Part shown: positions 43,288 to 52,037 of the stretch, piece after piece
How positions within the stretch are numbered: position 1 is the stretch's first letter
Layout of the letters: every line of letters begins with the position of its first letter
Assembly: GCF_023278365.1 (NCBI RefSeq)
Contig: NZ_CP075338.1
Coordinates: 124,001-188,000 of the forward strand
Source of the DNA: Epilithonimonas zeae
GTDB lineage: Bacteria; Bacteroidota; Bacteroidia; Flavobacteriales; Weeksellaceae
Direction of reading: 5' to 3'
Length of the DNA: 64,000 nt
Program-made: the position numbers and the translations under genes
Notes under the pieces: generated by a model
Seen by the model: the letters and a program-made list of their open reading frames with translations, nothing else
The model's database searches: none
What the model was told of the DNA's origin: nothing

Positions 43288-44640
43288 ATGAATAAAACCA
43301 CTTTTGCAGATTTCGATTTACCGGAAAAGATTCTTGATGTTCTAGCCGATTTAGATTTATTTGAACCGACGCCGATTCAGGAAAAAAGTTTAAAACCGAT
43401 TCTTTCAGGTCGCGATGTGATGGGAATTGCACAGACCGGAACGGGAAAAACTTTAGCTTATTTGCTTCCTGTTCTCAAAACTTGGAAATATAACAAATCC
43501 GGGAATCCTACAGTTTTGGTTTTAGTTCCTACAAGAGAATTGGTAGTTCAGGTTACAGAAGTTTTAGAAAAACTGACGAAGAATATCACTGCAAGAGTTA
43601 TCGGAGTTTATGGTGGGAAAAACATCAATACGCAGAAATTGTTGTTCAATGATGGCTGCGATATTTTGGTCGGAACACCAGGTCGCGTGATGGATTTGTC
43701 GATTGATAATGCGATTTCTCTTAGAGAAGTTAATAAATTAATCATTGACGAGTTCGACGAAATGCTGAATCTAGGTTTCCGTCCACAACTGACTCATATC
43801 TTCGAAATGATGAAAGAGAAAAGACAAAATATCCTTTTTTCTGCAACAATGACCGAAGCTTTAGACGAAATATTAAATGAATATTTTGCTTCTCCAATCG
43901 AGATTTCTTTAGCAAGGTCGGGAACACCTTTGGAGAAAATTGCTCAGACTGCAATTCCGGTTGATAACTTCAATACAAAACTTAATTTGCTAATTCATCT
44001 TCTGAAAACTGAGGATAATCTTGAGAAGATTCTAATTTTCGCAAATAATAAAAAACATGCAGATTTAATTTTCGAAAAACTAAATGTTGAATTTCCCGAT
44101 GAATTTGGTGTCATTCACTCTAACAAATCTCAGAATTTCAGATTAAGAGTAATGCAGGAATTCACGAATGAAGAATTGCGTGGCGTGATTACAACAGATA
44201 TTATGGCGAGAGGTTTGGATATTCCGGATATTTCGCATGTTTTCAACTTCGAAGTGCCTGAAGTTCCTGAGCAATACATCCACAGAATTGGTAGAACCGG
44301 TCGTGCGGACAAAGACGGAATCGCAGTGACTTTCTACACCAAAAAAGAAGAAGCTCAACTTCTTGACATCGAATTGTTGATGGATAAAGAAATCAATAAA
44401 ACTGAATTCCCAGAGGAAGTAACCATCTCAAAAGTCAAAATCGCGTCTGAACAGGATGAAGTAAAAATGAAATTCCTGACCACTGCAAAACTTAACGAAG
44501 GCGAATCTGCTTTCCACGAGAAAAAAGATAAAAACAAGAAAATCAATCTTGGCGGCCCAAGCAAGCGAAAAGCGCCTAAGAAATTTGGAGCGAACAGAGC
44601 GCAACAAAAGCAAAAGTCAAAAGCTAAGAGAAAGAAATAA
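43288..44640 (+). CDS. DEAD-box RNA helicase (RhlE/CsdA-like)
   Basis: The 450-residue ATP-dependent RNA helicase shows the full motif set: Q-motif FEPTPIQEKSL, motif I AQTGTGKT, Ia PTRELVVQV, GG, TPGR, motif II IIDEFDEML, motif III FSATM, motif V MARGLDIP and motif VI HRIGRTGR. Motif II reads DEFD instead of DEAD, a variant also found in Bacteroidetes. The C-terminal tail (from about 410) is Lys-rich and disordered and probably binds RNA. It probably acts in ribosome assembly or RNA turnover. It is transcribed alone and ends at a bidirectional terminator. Confidence 0.93.
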   Translation: MNKTTFADFDLPEKILDVLADLDLFEPTPIQEKSLKPILSGRDVMGIAQTGTGKTLAYLLPVLKTWKYNKSGNPTVLVLVPTRELVVQVTEVLEKLTKNITARVIGVYGGKNINTQKLLFNDGCDILVGTPGRVMDLSIDNAISLREVNKLIIDEFDEMLNLGFRPQLTHIFEMMKEKRQNILFSATMTEALDEILNEYFASPIEISLARSGTPLEKIAQTAIPVDNFNTKLNLLIHLLKTEDNLEKILIFANNKKHADLIFEKLNVEFPDEFGVIHSNKSQNFRLRVMQEFTNEELRGVITTDIMARGLDIPDISHVFNFEVPEVPEQYIHRIGRTGRADKDGIAVTFYTKKEEAQLLDIELLMDKEINKTEFPEEVTISKVKIASEQDEVKMKFLTTAKLNEGESAFHEKKDKNKKINLGGPSKRKAPKKFGANRAQQKQKSKAKRKK

Positions 44641-44646
44641 AAACAC

Positions 44647-44673
44647 GCCTCAGAATTTTCTGAGGCATTTTCT
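44647..44673. terminator. Bidirectional terminator after the helicase gene
   Basis: The stem GCCTCAGA / TCTGAGGC with a 4-base loop and T-rich tail lies between the helicase stop codon and the convergent lipoprotein stop codon. Confidence 0.75.
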
Positions 44674-45130
44674 ATTTGTTGAATACCAGTACAAATTTGT
44701 CAGCAATTCCGTCATTATTAGCATCATAACCAAAGAATGGATCAGCCAACTGTAATTCATTATTATTTATAGAATTAACATTAATTGAGTATTGATTGTT
44801 TGTCCTACTAGATTTGAATGTGATATTATTTTGACTGTCGTCATAACTAAATGTTCCATTTTCTATCTCATCCACTACACAGGAGCCTACAAAATTGTCT
44901 TTAAAAATAGTTAGAGTGTAATTATGATTTGAAAATTGATAGCTTCTCTTTTCTGGACAATCTGTAATTGCTTCCGAGAATAAAATCGAATTGTCTTTTC
45001 CGGACATTATTTGTTTTTTTATATAATTCCAATTTCCTTCAAAAGAGGATTTTATTTGTAAATCATCATCATCTTTCCGACAAGAAACAATTACTAATGA
45101 AGCAAAAGCAAATAGAATAAGTTTTTTCAC
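44672..45130 (-). CDS. Lipocalin-like lipoprotein
   Basis: The start is taken as GTG at 45130 (read as Met, then KKLILFAFASLVIVSC), which gives a short lipoprotein signal. The longer frame adds a second hydrophobic stretch without sense. Cys is followed by RKDDDD, an acidic lipoprotein export signal, so it is predicted to be on the cell surface. The mature part (FEGNWNYIKKQIMSG ... NELQLADPFFGYDANNDGIADKFVLVFNK) has the strand pattern of small lipocalin-like proteins, and the DANNDGIADKF segment resembles a calcium loop. Function is unknown. The gene lies 47 bases after the ABC permease stop. Confidence 0.65.
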   Translation of the reverse strand: MKKLILFAFASLVIVSCRKDDDDLQIKSSFEGNWNYIKKQIMSGKDNSILFSEAITDCPEKRSYQFSNHNYTLTIFKDNFVGSCVVDEIENGTFSYDDSQNNITFKSSRTNNQYSINVNSINNNELQLADPFFGYDANNDGIADKFVLVFNK

Positions 45131-45177
45131 GGTATTAATTTTCCACAAATAAAAAGAAAATATAGTAATAAAGAAAA

Positions 45178-46488
45178 TCAACTCCTAATCCACTTCCAAA
45201 TCTCCTTCAAAGTCGCTTTATTTCCGTACATCAAAATTCCCACTCTATAGATTTTCGCAGCAATATAAACCATTAGTAGAGTAGAAGCAATCAAAAGGAA
45301 AATCGATAACAAAATCTCCCAAAGCGGCACACCAAACGGAATCCTCGCAATCATCGCAACTGGCGAAGTAAAGGGAATGATCGACAACCAAAAAGCCATC
45401 GGCCCGTCCGGGTTATTCATAATTGTGAAGCTTCCGTAAAGTCCCAACATCAAAGGAACAATCGCAAACATCGTGAATTGTTGCGTTTCGGTCTCATTAT
45501 CAACAGCACTTCCGATTGCTGCATACATCGAGCTGTAAAAGATGTATCCAAACAAAAAGAAAAATACGAAAACACCAATAATTCCTATATAATTCATATC
45601 CAAAAGAATATGAGAAACTTCGGTTGCGATTTGTTGAAAATCCATATTTTTCATTACCTCACTTTGTTCTGCAGGTATGTTTTTCTGCATCGCAGCAAAT
45701 CCTGTATTAAGAAAGAGCGCAGCAGTCACAGACATCGCAATCCAAATGATAAACTGGGTTAAAGCAACCAAAGTCACACCCAGGATTTTCCCCATCATCA
45801 GTTCAAATGGTTTTACAGACGAGATGATGATTTCCACAACACGGTTGTTTTTTTCTTCCAAAACGCTTCTCATTACTCTGACACCGTAAATAATGATGAA
45901 CATAAAAACCACGTACATCAATCCAAAACTCAACGCAGTCTTAATTCCAAAAGCGAGGTCACTTTCCGGCCGGTCGCTTTCCGTCACGTTTTGAGAAATG
46001 ATTTTGAAGCTTTTATCAAGATTCACGATTCTGTCCTCGGAAATTCCAAGCGTCTTGATTTTTTCTTTTTTCAAAATTTCGCTCAAATCTCTGGAAACCG
46101 CACTTTTCGTATCTACACCGATTTTCTTATTTGTCAATAATTTTGTTCCGTTTTCCAATGCATCAAAATTTTTGTCTTTCAATTCCGGGATGATGAGAAT
46201 TCCGTCCGAACCTTTTAGTTCTTTCAGATTTTTAACCAATGCATTTTCCGTATTGGTTGGGACAAAAGTGTAAGTAATATCTTTTGTAGACTTCAGTTGT
46301 CCGGCAAAGATTCCGCTTTTGTCAACCACTTCAAATTTGTATTCCGCTTCGTTAGCCTTGAACATAAAGCCAATCAAAGCACCAAATCCAATAATCATCA
46401 GCGGAGCCAAAAGTGTCAGGATGATAAAAGATTTTTTCTTAACCTGCGTCAGAAATTCTCTTTTTGTTATGAGGAATATATTTTTCAT
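45178..46488 (-). CDS. ABC-2 type transporter permease (NatB-like)
   Basis: The 436-residue protein has one N-terminal membrane helix (ILTLLAPLMIIGFGALIGF), a large extracytoplasmic domain (about 45-190) and five or six C-terminal helices including MYVVFMFIIIYGVRVMRSVLEEKNNRVVEIIISS, the conserved ABC-2 permease coupling region split over a loop. This layout matches NatB-type Na+ or drug exporters. It pairs with the ATPase gene 65 bases upstream on the same strand. The substrate is not known. Confidence 0.88.
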   Translation of the reverse strand: MKNIFLITKREFLTQVKKKSFIILTLLAPLMIIGFGALIGFMFKANEAEYKFEVVDKSGIFAGQLKSTKDITYTFVPTNTENALVKNLKELKGSDGILIIPELKDKNFDALENGTKLLTNKKIGVDTKSAVSRDLSEILKKEKIKTLGISEDRIVNLDKSFKIISQNVTESDRPESDLAFGIKTALSFGLMYVVFMFIIIYGVRVMRSVLEEKNNRVVEIIISSVKPFELMMGKILGVTLVALTQFIIWIAMSVTAALFLNTGFAAMQKNIPAEQSEVMKNMDFQQIATEVSHILLDMNYIGIIGVFVFFFLFGYIFYSSMYAAIGSAVDNETETQQFTMFAIVPLMLGLYGSFTIMNNPDGPMAFWLSIIPFTSPVAMIARIPFGVPLWEILLSIFLLIASTLLMVYIAAKIYRVGILMYGNKATLKEIWKWIRS

Positions 46489-46493
46489 TCTTT

Positions 46494-46526
46494 TTGTAAA
46501 AAGTAAAATGTATTAAGTAAAAAGTA
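46494..46526. repeat. Short dispersed repeat, family 6, copy A
   Basis: TTGTAAAAAGTAAAATGTAT and following bases are an inverted copy, with one or two changes, of the spacer at 50340-50371. It lies between the ATPase and permease genes. Confidence 0.55.
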
Positions 46527-46553
46527 AATCAATTATGGATTATCAGTTATCAA

Positions 46554-47459
46554 TTATGACTTAACTGCATTAATGAAAACCTCATTCATACTCGGGATTT
46601 TCTCATTGAAGGTTCGTATCGTTCCGGCTTTCAGAAGGTCTTGAAGCAAAATATTCTGATTCTCCGTATTTTTCAATTCAAAATTGAACAAACCATTCGC
46701 CGTTCCAAGATTTTCGATTTGATATTTTCTCGTCAGTTCTTCCAGGTTTTCAGAATTCACATCTGATAAAACCACAGAAAAAACATTCTGCTTAAATTGT
46801 TCCCGAACATCAAAAACTTTCCCGTCCAGAACTTTCTTAGAATTGTTGATGAGCGCTACAAAATCACACATTTCCTCAACACTTTCCATTCTGTGAGTCG
46901 ATAAGATTATTGTCGTTCCTTCGTTTTTCAGGCGAATGATCTGGTCTTTGATGAGGTTCGCATTCACTGGGTCAAATCCTGAAAAAGGCTCATCCAGAAT
47001 CAATAATTTCGGACGATGCAGAACCGTTACCACAAACTGGATTTTCTGCGCCATTCCTTTCGACAGTTCGCTTAGCTTTTTCTTCCACCATTGGTCGATA
47101 TTAAGTTGCTCAAACCAGAATTTCGCTTGCGAAAGCGCTTCCTGTCGGGACATTCCTTTCAGTTCCCCAAAATACAAAAGCTGGTCGCCCACCGTCATAT
47201 TCTTGTAAAGACCACGTTCTTCCGGCATATAACCGATGTTTTTGATATGTTCCGGATTCAGTTTTTCGCCGTCGATCCAAACATTGCCTTCATCAGCCTG
47301 AGTGATTTGATTAATGATTCGGATAAACGACGTTTTTCCGGCGCCATTTGGTCCCAAAAGCCCGTAAATACTGGCAGTAGGAACTTCAATCGAAAAGTCC
47401 TGAAGTGCAATTTTCTTACCGGCGTTGTATGTTTTTTTGATATGTTCTGCTCTCAGCAT
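46554..47459 (-). CDS. ABC transporter ATP-binding subunit (NatA-like)
   Basis: The start is MLRAEHIKKTYNAGKK at 47459, giving 301 residues. Walker A is GPNGAGKTS, signature LSKGMAQKIQF, Walker B LLILDEPFSGFDPVN and the switch His in LSTHRMESVEEM. The C-terminal domain of about 80 residues (VFDVREQFKQNVFSVVL...) resembles the regulatory tail of NatA-like exporter ATPases. Together with the NatB-like permease it forms a two-component exporter. The signature is LSKGM instead of LSGGQ, a known variation in this subgroup. Confidence 0.92.
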   Translation of the reverse strand: MLRAEHIKKTYNAGKKIALQDFSIEVPTASIYGLLGPNGAGKTSFIRIINQITQADEGNVWIDGEKLNPEHIKNIGYMPEERGLYKNMTVGDQLLYFGELKGMSRQEALSQAKFWFEQLNIDQWWKKKLSELSKGMAQKIQFVVTVLHRPKLLILDEPFSGFDPVNANLIKDQIIRLKNEGTTIILSTHRMESVEEMCDFVALINNSKKVLDGKVFDVREQFKQNVFSVVLSDVNSENLEELTRKYQIENLGTANGLFNFELKNTENQNILLQDLLKAGTIRTFNEKIPSMNEVFINAVKS

Positions 47460-47516
47460 ACAGATGTTTTTTATTTTTAGGAGCAACAAGATTGGTGCTT
47501 CGGTTCACTTTTCAAA

Positions 47517-47585
47517 CCCGCTGTCCGCTATATCTTTTTTGTTTTTCGGAAAAAACAAAAAAGGATGCCGCTACCATCGGGGCTA
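47517..47585. repeat. Dispersed palindromic repeat, family 1, copy D
   Basis: CCCGCTGTCCGCTATATCTT and GGATGCCGCTACCATCGGGG flank the complementary core TCTTTTTTGTTTTT / AAAAACAAAAAAGG. It is in the 380-base divergent gap between the NatA-like gene and mvaD, together with family-2 copy B. Confidence 0.65.
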
Positions 47586-47708
47586 TGTTGAGGTTTCGTC
47601 TTTCTTTTCAACAATTTTTGAAACCTCACAAAATTAGTTTAAAAAAGACAAAAATGTTACAGAATACGAAATTAAAAATATGATATTAATTCTTTGATGA
47701 GCGTCAGC

Positions 47709-47767
47709 GTCTTTGCGAGCCCTAAAAATTTTTTCAATAATTTCAAAAAATCTTTGCGGACTTTGCG
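47709..47767. repeat. Dispersed repeat, family 2, copy B
   Basis: It matches 4376-4434 with roughly 90 percent identity and again follows a family-1 palindrome and precedes a plus-strand gene. A TAAATTTG box (47800-47807) after it is a candidate promoter element for mvaD. Confidence 0.65.
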
Positions 47768-47839
47768 TTTCAAAACCCCAAAGTCGAATTTAAAATAATT
47801 AAATTTGCGCAACAAAAGCAATTCGCTAAAATCCAAACT

Positions 47840-48898
47840 ATGACTCAAGAATTTTTGGGAAATTCCCAATTCCAGATATCCAATCAACTAGTTTCCGCAA
47901 GCTGTCCTTCTAATATCGCATTGATTAAATATTGGGGAAAATACGAAAATCAGATTCCTGCCAATCCAAGTATCAGCTATACTTTGAACCATTGCAGAAC
48001 CAATACGACGATGGAGTTTTTTGCAGGAGAAGATTTTTCTGTTCAGACTTTTTTAGCAGGAAATGAAGAAAAAAAATTCGCTGAGAAAATTGAAAAATAT
48101 TTCAAAAATATTGAGCCATATCTACCTTGGATTCTGAAAGGAAAATACATCATCAAAACCGAAAATACTTTTCCTCACAGTTCAGGAATTGCAAGTTCAG
48201 CTTCAGGTTTTGGAGCAATTGCAAAATGTCTGATGAATTTGGACCAACTATTTTCAACCGACAACCATCAACCATCAACCATCAACCAAAAAGCCAGCTT
48301 TTTGGCAAGATTAGGAAGCGGAAGTGCTTGCAGAAGTCTTTATGAAGGTTTGGTAGTTTGGGGAAAAACCGAAGAAGTGGAAGGAAGCTCGGATTTATTT
48401 GCTGTCCAATATCCGAATGAGGAAATCCATCCGATTTTCAAAAACTTCAATGATTGGGTTTTGCTGATTCACGAAGGTCAGAAATCTGTTTCTTCAACCG
48501 TTGGTCACGGATTAATGAACACCAATCCTTACGCCGAGAGACGTTTCCAGGAAGCTCACGAGAATTTTACCAAACTGAAAACCATTCTCTCATCAGGTGA
48601 TATGGAAGGCTTCATCAAATTGGTTGAGCATGAAGCTTTGACACTTCACGCAATGATGATGATGAGCGAGCCGGCTTTTATCCTAATGCAGACGGGAACT
48701 TTGCAAGTGATTAATAAGATATGGGATTTCAGGAGAATTACAGGATTATCATTATTTTTCACATTAGATGCTGGAGCGAATGTTCATTTGCTTTTCCCGA
48801 ATGATATAGATAACGACGGAATTATAGATTTCATCAAAACAGAACTGATTCCATTGACACAGAAAGGTGGAGTAGTGAAAGATGTTATGAGATGGTAA
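47840..48898 (+). CDS. mvaD: Diphosphomevalonate decarboxylase
   Basis: The 352-residue GHMP-family enzyme converts mevalonate 5-diphosphate to isopentenyl diphosphate in the mevalonate pathway. The motifs SCPSNIALIKYWGKYE and PANPSISYTLN, the ATP loop PHSSGIASSASGFGAIAKCL, ASFLARLGSGSACRS and DAGANVHLLFP near the end are all typical. Between GAIAKCLMNLDQLF and ASFLARL the protein carries the unusual insert STDNHQPSTINQK, encoded by CCATCAA heptamers. Flavobacteria use this pathway for isoprenoids, so the gene is probably essential. The next gene overlaps the stop by seven bases. Confidence 0.93.
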   Translation: MTQEFLGNSQFQISNQLVSASCPSNIALIKYWGKYENQIPANPSISYTLNHCRTNTTMEFFAGEDFSVQTFLAGNEEKKFAEKIEKYFKNIEPYLPWILKGKYIIKTENTFPHSSGIASSASGFGAIAKCLMNLDQLFSTDNHQPSTINQKASFLARLGSGSACRSLYEGLVVWGKTEEVEGSSDLFAVQYPNEEIHPIFKNFNDWVLLIHEGQKSVSSTVGHGLMNTNPYAERRFQEAHENFTKLKTILSSGDMEGFIKLVEHEALTLHAMMMMSEPAFILMQTGTLQVINKIWDFRRITGLSLFFTLDAGANVHLLFPNDIDNDGIIDFIKTELIPLTQKGGVVKDVMRW

Positions 48899-49470
48899 GA
48901 TGTTTAAAAAATAAGGATAGGCATTTCGTAAGGAGGAATCGATATTATTATCAAAAAAACATTCCAGATAAAATTGTTGTTGAAAACAGCAAGATGACTT
49001 ATGCTCAATATTTTATTATACCAACAATTTTCACAATTGTAGGGATGCAATATTTTAAACAAAATAATTATGAGCCAAAGTTTTTGATTATCATTGTTCT
49101 TGGCTATATTTTTTCTTTTGGATTAAATATAATTGTTGCAAGGAAAATTAGAAAAAATCCTGAAATTGTCTTAAATCATATTGGAATAACCTTTTCAAAA
49201 ACAAGAACGATTTTCTGGAAAGAGATTTTACATTATAATTTGTTTAAAAAGAATTCCGTTCTAAGAATTTATGTTAAATGTGAAGACGAAGAATTTTTTG
49301 TTGAGTTTAAACATTTGCCTATCTCTAAGGTCAAACTGAAAGTTTTATTTAATTCATTCTACAAAAAATACAATGGAAAAATTAAGAAGAATTATAAAAC
49401 CATAGTTCAAAATATTGATAAAATAGAGAACGTTAATTTTGATAATTATTTAAACAATACAATTTTGTAA
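48892..49470 (+). CDS. Two-helix membrane protein of unknown function
   Basis: I do not recognise a named family. The 192-residue protein overlaps the mvaD end by seven bases and its stop overlaps the beta-lactamase start as TAATG. A Met at residue 35 (MTYAQYFIIP) could be an alternative start. Two hydrophobic helices (about 38-54 and 64-84) are followed by a C-terminal part (VLNHIGITFSKTRTIFWKEILHYNLFKKNSVLRIYVK split in strands) that resembles bacterial pleckstrin-like membrane domains. It is likely an inner-membrane protein. Confidence 0.6.
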   Translation: MVRCLKNKDRHFVRRNRYYYQKNIPDKIVVENSKMTYAQYFIIPTIFTIVGMQYFKQNNYEPKFLIIIVLGYIFSFGLNIIVARKIRKNPEIVLNHIGITFSKTRTIFWKEILHYNLFKKNSVLRIYVKCEDEEFFVEFKHLPISKVKLKVLFNSFYKKYNGKIKKNYKTIVQNIDKIENVNFDNYLNNTIL

Positions 49471-50336
49471 TGAAAAAATTCGCAATTCTACTTCTACTAA
49501 TAATTTCCTTTTTCGGAAATGCACAAACTGTAACAGAACCAAAAAATAATCCGGAAAAATGGTCTCAGCCTTATGAACCATTTAGGATTGTTGGGAATTT
49601 GTATTATGTTGGAACTTATGATTTGGCATCTTATCTTATTGTTACAAACAAAGGAAATATCCTTATCAATACAGGTTTAGCCGATTCTTATCCGCAAATC
49701 AAAGCAAATATTGAAAAGTTAGGATTCAAATATAAAGACATCAAAATCCTGACTTTGACTCAGGCACATTTTGATCATATGGGCGCAATGGCTGATATCA
49801 AAAAAGATACTGGGGCAAAACTTTATGTGGACAAAGCAGAATTAACAGAACTGAAATCTGGTGGAAAATCTGACTATGAATTAGGAAAATATGGAGTGAC
49901 ATTTAAACCATTAACACCGGATTTTCTCTTGAAAAACAATGACAAAATCAAATTAGGAAATACGACTTTGACTTTGCTTCATCATCCTGGTCACACCAAA
50001 GGTTCCTGCAGTTTTATTTTCGAAACCAAAGATAAAGACAGAACTTATAAAGTTTTGATTGCCAATATGCCGTCCATCATTATCGACCACAAATTTTCTG
50101 ATGTTCGCACTTATCCTGATATGCAAAAAGATTATGCTTATACTTTGGATGCTATGAAAAAGTTGAATTTTGATGTTTGGGTCGCTTCTCACGCCAGTCA
50201 ATTCGATTTACACGAGAAACGTAAACCAGGCGATGCTTACAATCCGAAATTGTTTATGGATAAGGAAAATTACTTCAAAGAACTGAAAGAGTTGGAGAAT
50301 GATTATTTGGATAAATTGAAAGAGGAATCAAAATAA
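49470..50336 (+). CDS. Class B3 metallo-beta-lactamase, GOB-like
   Basis: The 288-residue protein has a signal peptide (MKKFAILLLLIISFFGNAQ) and a metallo-hydrolase fold. The zinc motif reads Q98-A-H100-F-D102-H103, then H175 in HHPGHTKGS and H241 in SHASQFDLH. Having Gln instead of His at the first position is the hallmark of the GOB family of Elizabethkingia, which works with this altered site. The NMPS and ASHASQFDLHEKRK segments are also GOB-like. The periplasmic enzyme is expected to hydrolyse beta-lactams including carbapenems; activity is not shown here. It lies in an operon after mvaD and a membrane protein, coupled by TAATG. Confidence 0.9.
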   Translation: MKKFAILLLLIISFFGNAQTVTEPKNNPEKWSQPYEPFRIVGNLYYVGTYDLASYLIVTNKGNILINTGLADSYPQIKANIEKLGFKYKDIKILTLTQAHFDHMGAMADIKKDTGAKLYVDKAELTELKSGGKSDYELGKYGVTFKPLTPDFLLKNNDKIKLGNTTLTLLHHPGHTKGSCSFIFETKDKDRTYKVLIANMPSIIIDHKFSDVRTYPDMQKDYAYTLDAMKKLNFDVWVASHASQFDLHEKRKPGDAYNPKLFMDKENYFKELKELENDYLDKLKEESK

Positions 50337-50339
50337 AAT

Positions 50340-50371
50340 ACTTTACTTAATACATTCTACTTTTTACAATT
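50340..50371. repeat. Short dispersed repeat, family 6, copy B
   Basis: ACTTTACTTAATACATTCTA and following bases form the 40-base spacer between the beta-lactamase and VOC genes. Its reverse complement is at 46494-46526. Confidence 0.55.
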
Positions 50372-50376
50372 ACACT

Positions 50377-50754
50377 ATGCAAATCCACCACATCGCTATC
50401 ATCTGTTCCAATTACGAAGTTTCCAAAAAATTTTATACAGAAGTTTTAGGTCTTAATATTATTCGTGAAGTTTATCGTGAAGAAAGACAGTCTTACAAAC
50501 TGGATTTAGCAATCGGGAAACATTATGCGATTGAATTATTTTCTTTTCCCAATCCACCAAAACGTCCATCAAGACCAGAAAGTTGTGGACTTCGTCATAT
50601 CGCTTTTTCGGTTGAAAATGTAGAAGAAAAAAGAAATGAATTAATATCAAAGGGCTTAGAATGCGAAGAAATAAGAATTGATGAATTCACTGATAAACGA
50701 TTCTTTTTTACTTCTGATCCTGATGATTTGCCTTTGGAATTTTATGAGAATTAG
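50377..50754 (+). CDS. VOC-family protein (GloA2/YaeR-like)
   Basis: The 125-residue protein is a vicinal-oxygen-chelate domain: metal-ligand candidates His5 in QIHHIAII, Glu in AIELFSFPNPP, His in GLRHIAFSVE and Glu in PLEFYEN near the end. The PPKRPSRPE stretch is typical of the YaeR/GloA2 subgroup, which resembles glyoxalase I but whose substrate is not settled. It follows the beta-lactamase gene by 40 bases and could belong to the same operon. Fosfomycin or bleomycin resistance proteins share the fold but not this motif. Confidence 0.85.
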   Translation: MQIHHIAIICSNYEVSKKFYTEVLGLNIIREVYREERQSYKLDLAIGKHYAIELFSFPNPPKRPSRPESCGLRHIAFSVENVEEKRNELISKGLECEEIRIDEFTDKRFFFTSDPDDLPLEFYEN

Positions 50755-50820
50755 ACTTTGAGACAGATAGATTATAGACGTTGAAAAATCGATCATCGTT
50801 TATCGATTATCGTTTTATAA

Positions 50821-51207
50821 TCAATGCGCGTAGCCTGTCAAGAAACTGACAGTCATAATCGCCAAAACAATAAGAGAAATTACAACATAGATGTAATCTT
50901 TCTCTTTCAAATAACCTATAAGTGCAAATATAATTCTAACTAATGGCGTCAAAATCAGAAGCAAAATTCCCAATTGTATAATCGCCATTCCTTCGCCTTT
51001 ACAAAGCGAGTTCCAGAAAGCTCCCCAGACTTTTTCGGAGGAATCTCCCATTTCCAAAAGTCTGTATTTTCTTGGCATCACAAAGCCTTCTGAAAAGAGT
51101 TTAATAAACCCAATCAGAGAAGTCACAACGGAAAGGATGACACCTAATCTTAGTAGATTTCCAACGGAGCGATTTAGGTCAACATCTGTAAATGGTTTTG
51201 TTCTCAT
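50821..51207 (-). CDS. DUF1634 membrane protein
   Basis: The 128-residue protein has three hydrophobic segments (about 17-39, 72-93 and 102-124) and the opening VDLNRSVGNLLRLGVILS that marks DUF1634. This family is regularly encoded next to TauE/SafE anion exporters and may be an accessory subunit. Here the start overlaps the TauE-like stop by one base (TAATG), so the two are coupled. Confidence 0.85.
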   Translation of the reverse strand: MRTKPFTDVDLNRSVGNLLRLGVILSVVTSLIGFIKLFSEGFVMPRKYRLLEMGDSSEKVWGAFWNSLCKGEGMAIIQLGILLLILTPLVRIIFALIGYLKEKDYIYVVISLIVLAIMTVSFLTGYAH

Positions 51208-52037
51208 TAATGGAAATTTTTATTGACACCGTTGTACATCATATAAATTGAAAGAATCGTGATTACGATTGCAAAAAATACTTTCAGTTTCTTTGTCTTG
51301 GAAATCATCAAAGTTTTCGAACCTATGAAACTTCCAACCACCACACCTATCAAAACCGGCGCGGCAATAACAGGAATGATTTGACCTCTTTGAAAATAGA
51401 TTAAAGCGCCTGCAACAGCCGTTACACCAATCATAAAATTACTGGTTGTTGTAGAAACTTTGAAAGGTAATTTCATCATATTATCCATTGCCAAAACCTT
51501 CAAAGCGCCAGAACCAATTCCTAAAAGTCCGGACATTGCGCCTGCAAAAACCATCATCAAAAATCCTGGAATCGTATTTCTTGAAGCATAATGTTTGATG
51601 CCGTCTTTATCAGGGAAAGTTCCATAAAGCTTAAGTTTATCGGCTAAACTTCCTTTGATTAATTCTTCCTGATGGTCAGGTTTTCCTTTAAGATTTAAGA
51701 GAACGGTAAGTATTAAGATACTCGCAAAAATAATTCCGATTGTATTCGGATTTAGAAATCCTGAAACCAAAGCTCCTGAAACTGCTCCTGTTGTGGTTGC
51801 AATCTCCAAGAACATTCCGATTCGCATATTGGTAAAACCTTCTTTTACAAAAGCCACTGCTGCGCCGGAAGAAGTCCCAATAACTGAGATAAGAGAAGCG
51901 CCAATTGCATAATGCATTGGAACACCGAAACCAAGCGTAAGAAGAGGAATAATGATGACACCGCCACCCAGACCTGTAAGAGAACCCATCAATCCGGCAG
52001 CAATTGCTCCAATAAAGAGAATTATGATTTCTGACAT
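51207..52037 (-). CDS. TauE/SafE-family sulfite/organosulfonate exporter
   Basis: The 276-residue protein has eight or so membrane helices and the two internal repeats of the family. GxGGGxxxxP is seen as GSLTGLGGGVIIIPLL in the first half and GAMSGLLGIGSGALKVLAMDN in the second. The family moves sulfite, sulfoacetate, sulfolactate or similar anions across the inner membrane. The substrate cannot be fixed from sequence. It forms an operon with the DUF1634 gene. Confidence 0.88.
   Translation of the reverse strand: MSEIIILFIGAIAAGLMGSLTGLGGGVIIIPLLTLGFGVPMHYAIGASLISVIGTSSGAAVAFVKEGFTNMRIGMFLEIATTTGAVSGALVSGFLNPNTIGIIFASILILTVLLNLKGKPDHQEELIKGSLADKLKLYGTFPDKDGIKHYASRNTIPGFLMMVFAGAMSGLLGIGSGALKVLAMDNMMKLPFKVSTTTSNFMIGVTAVAGALIYFQRGQIIPVIAAPVLIGVVVGSFIGSKTLMISKTKKLKVFFAIVITILSIYMMYNGVNKNFH

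Noticed and set aside
47490-47839. Possible short coding frames upstream of mvaD
   Set aside because: They are made of dispersed repeat sequence shared with other spacers.
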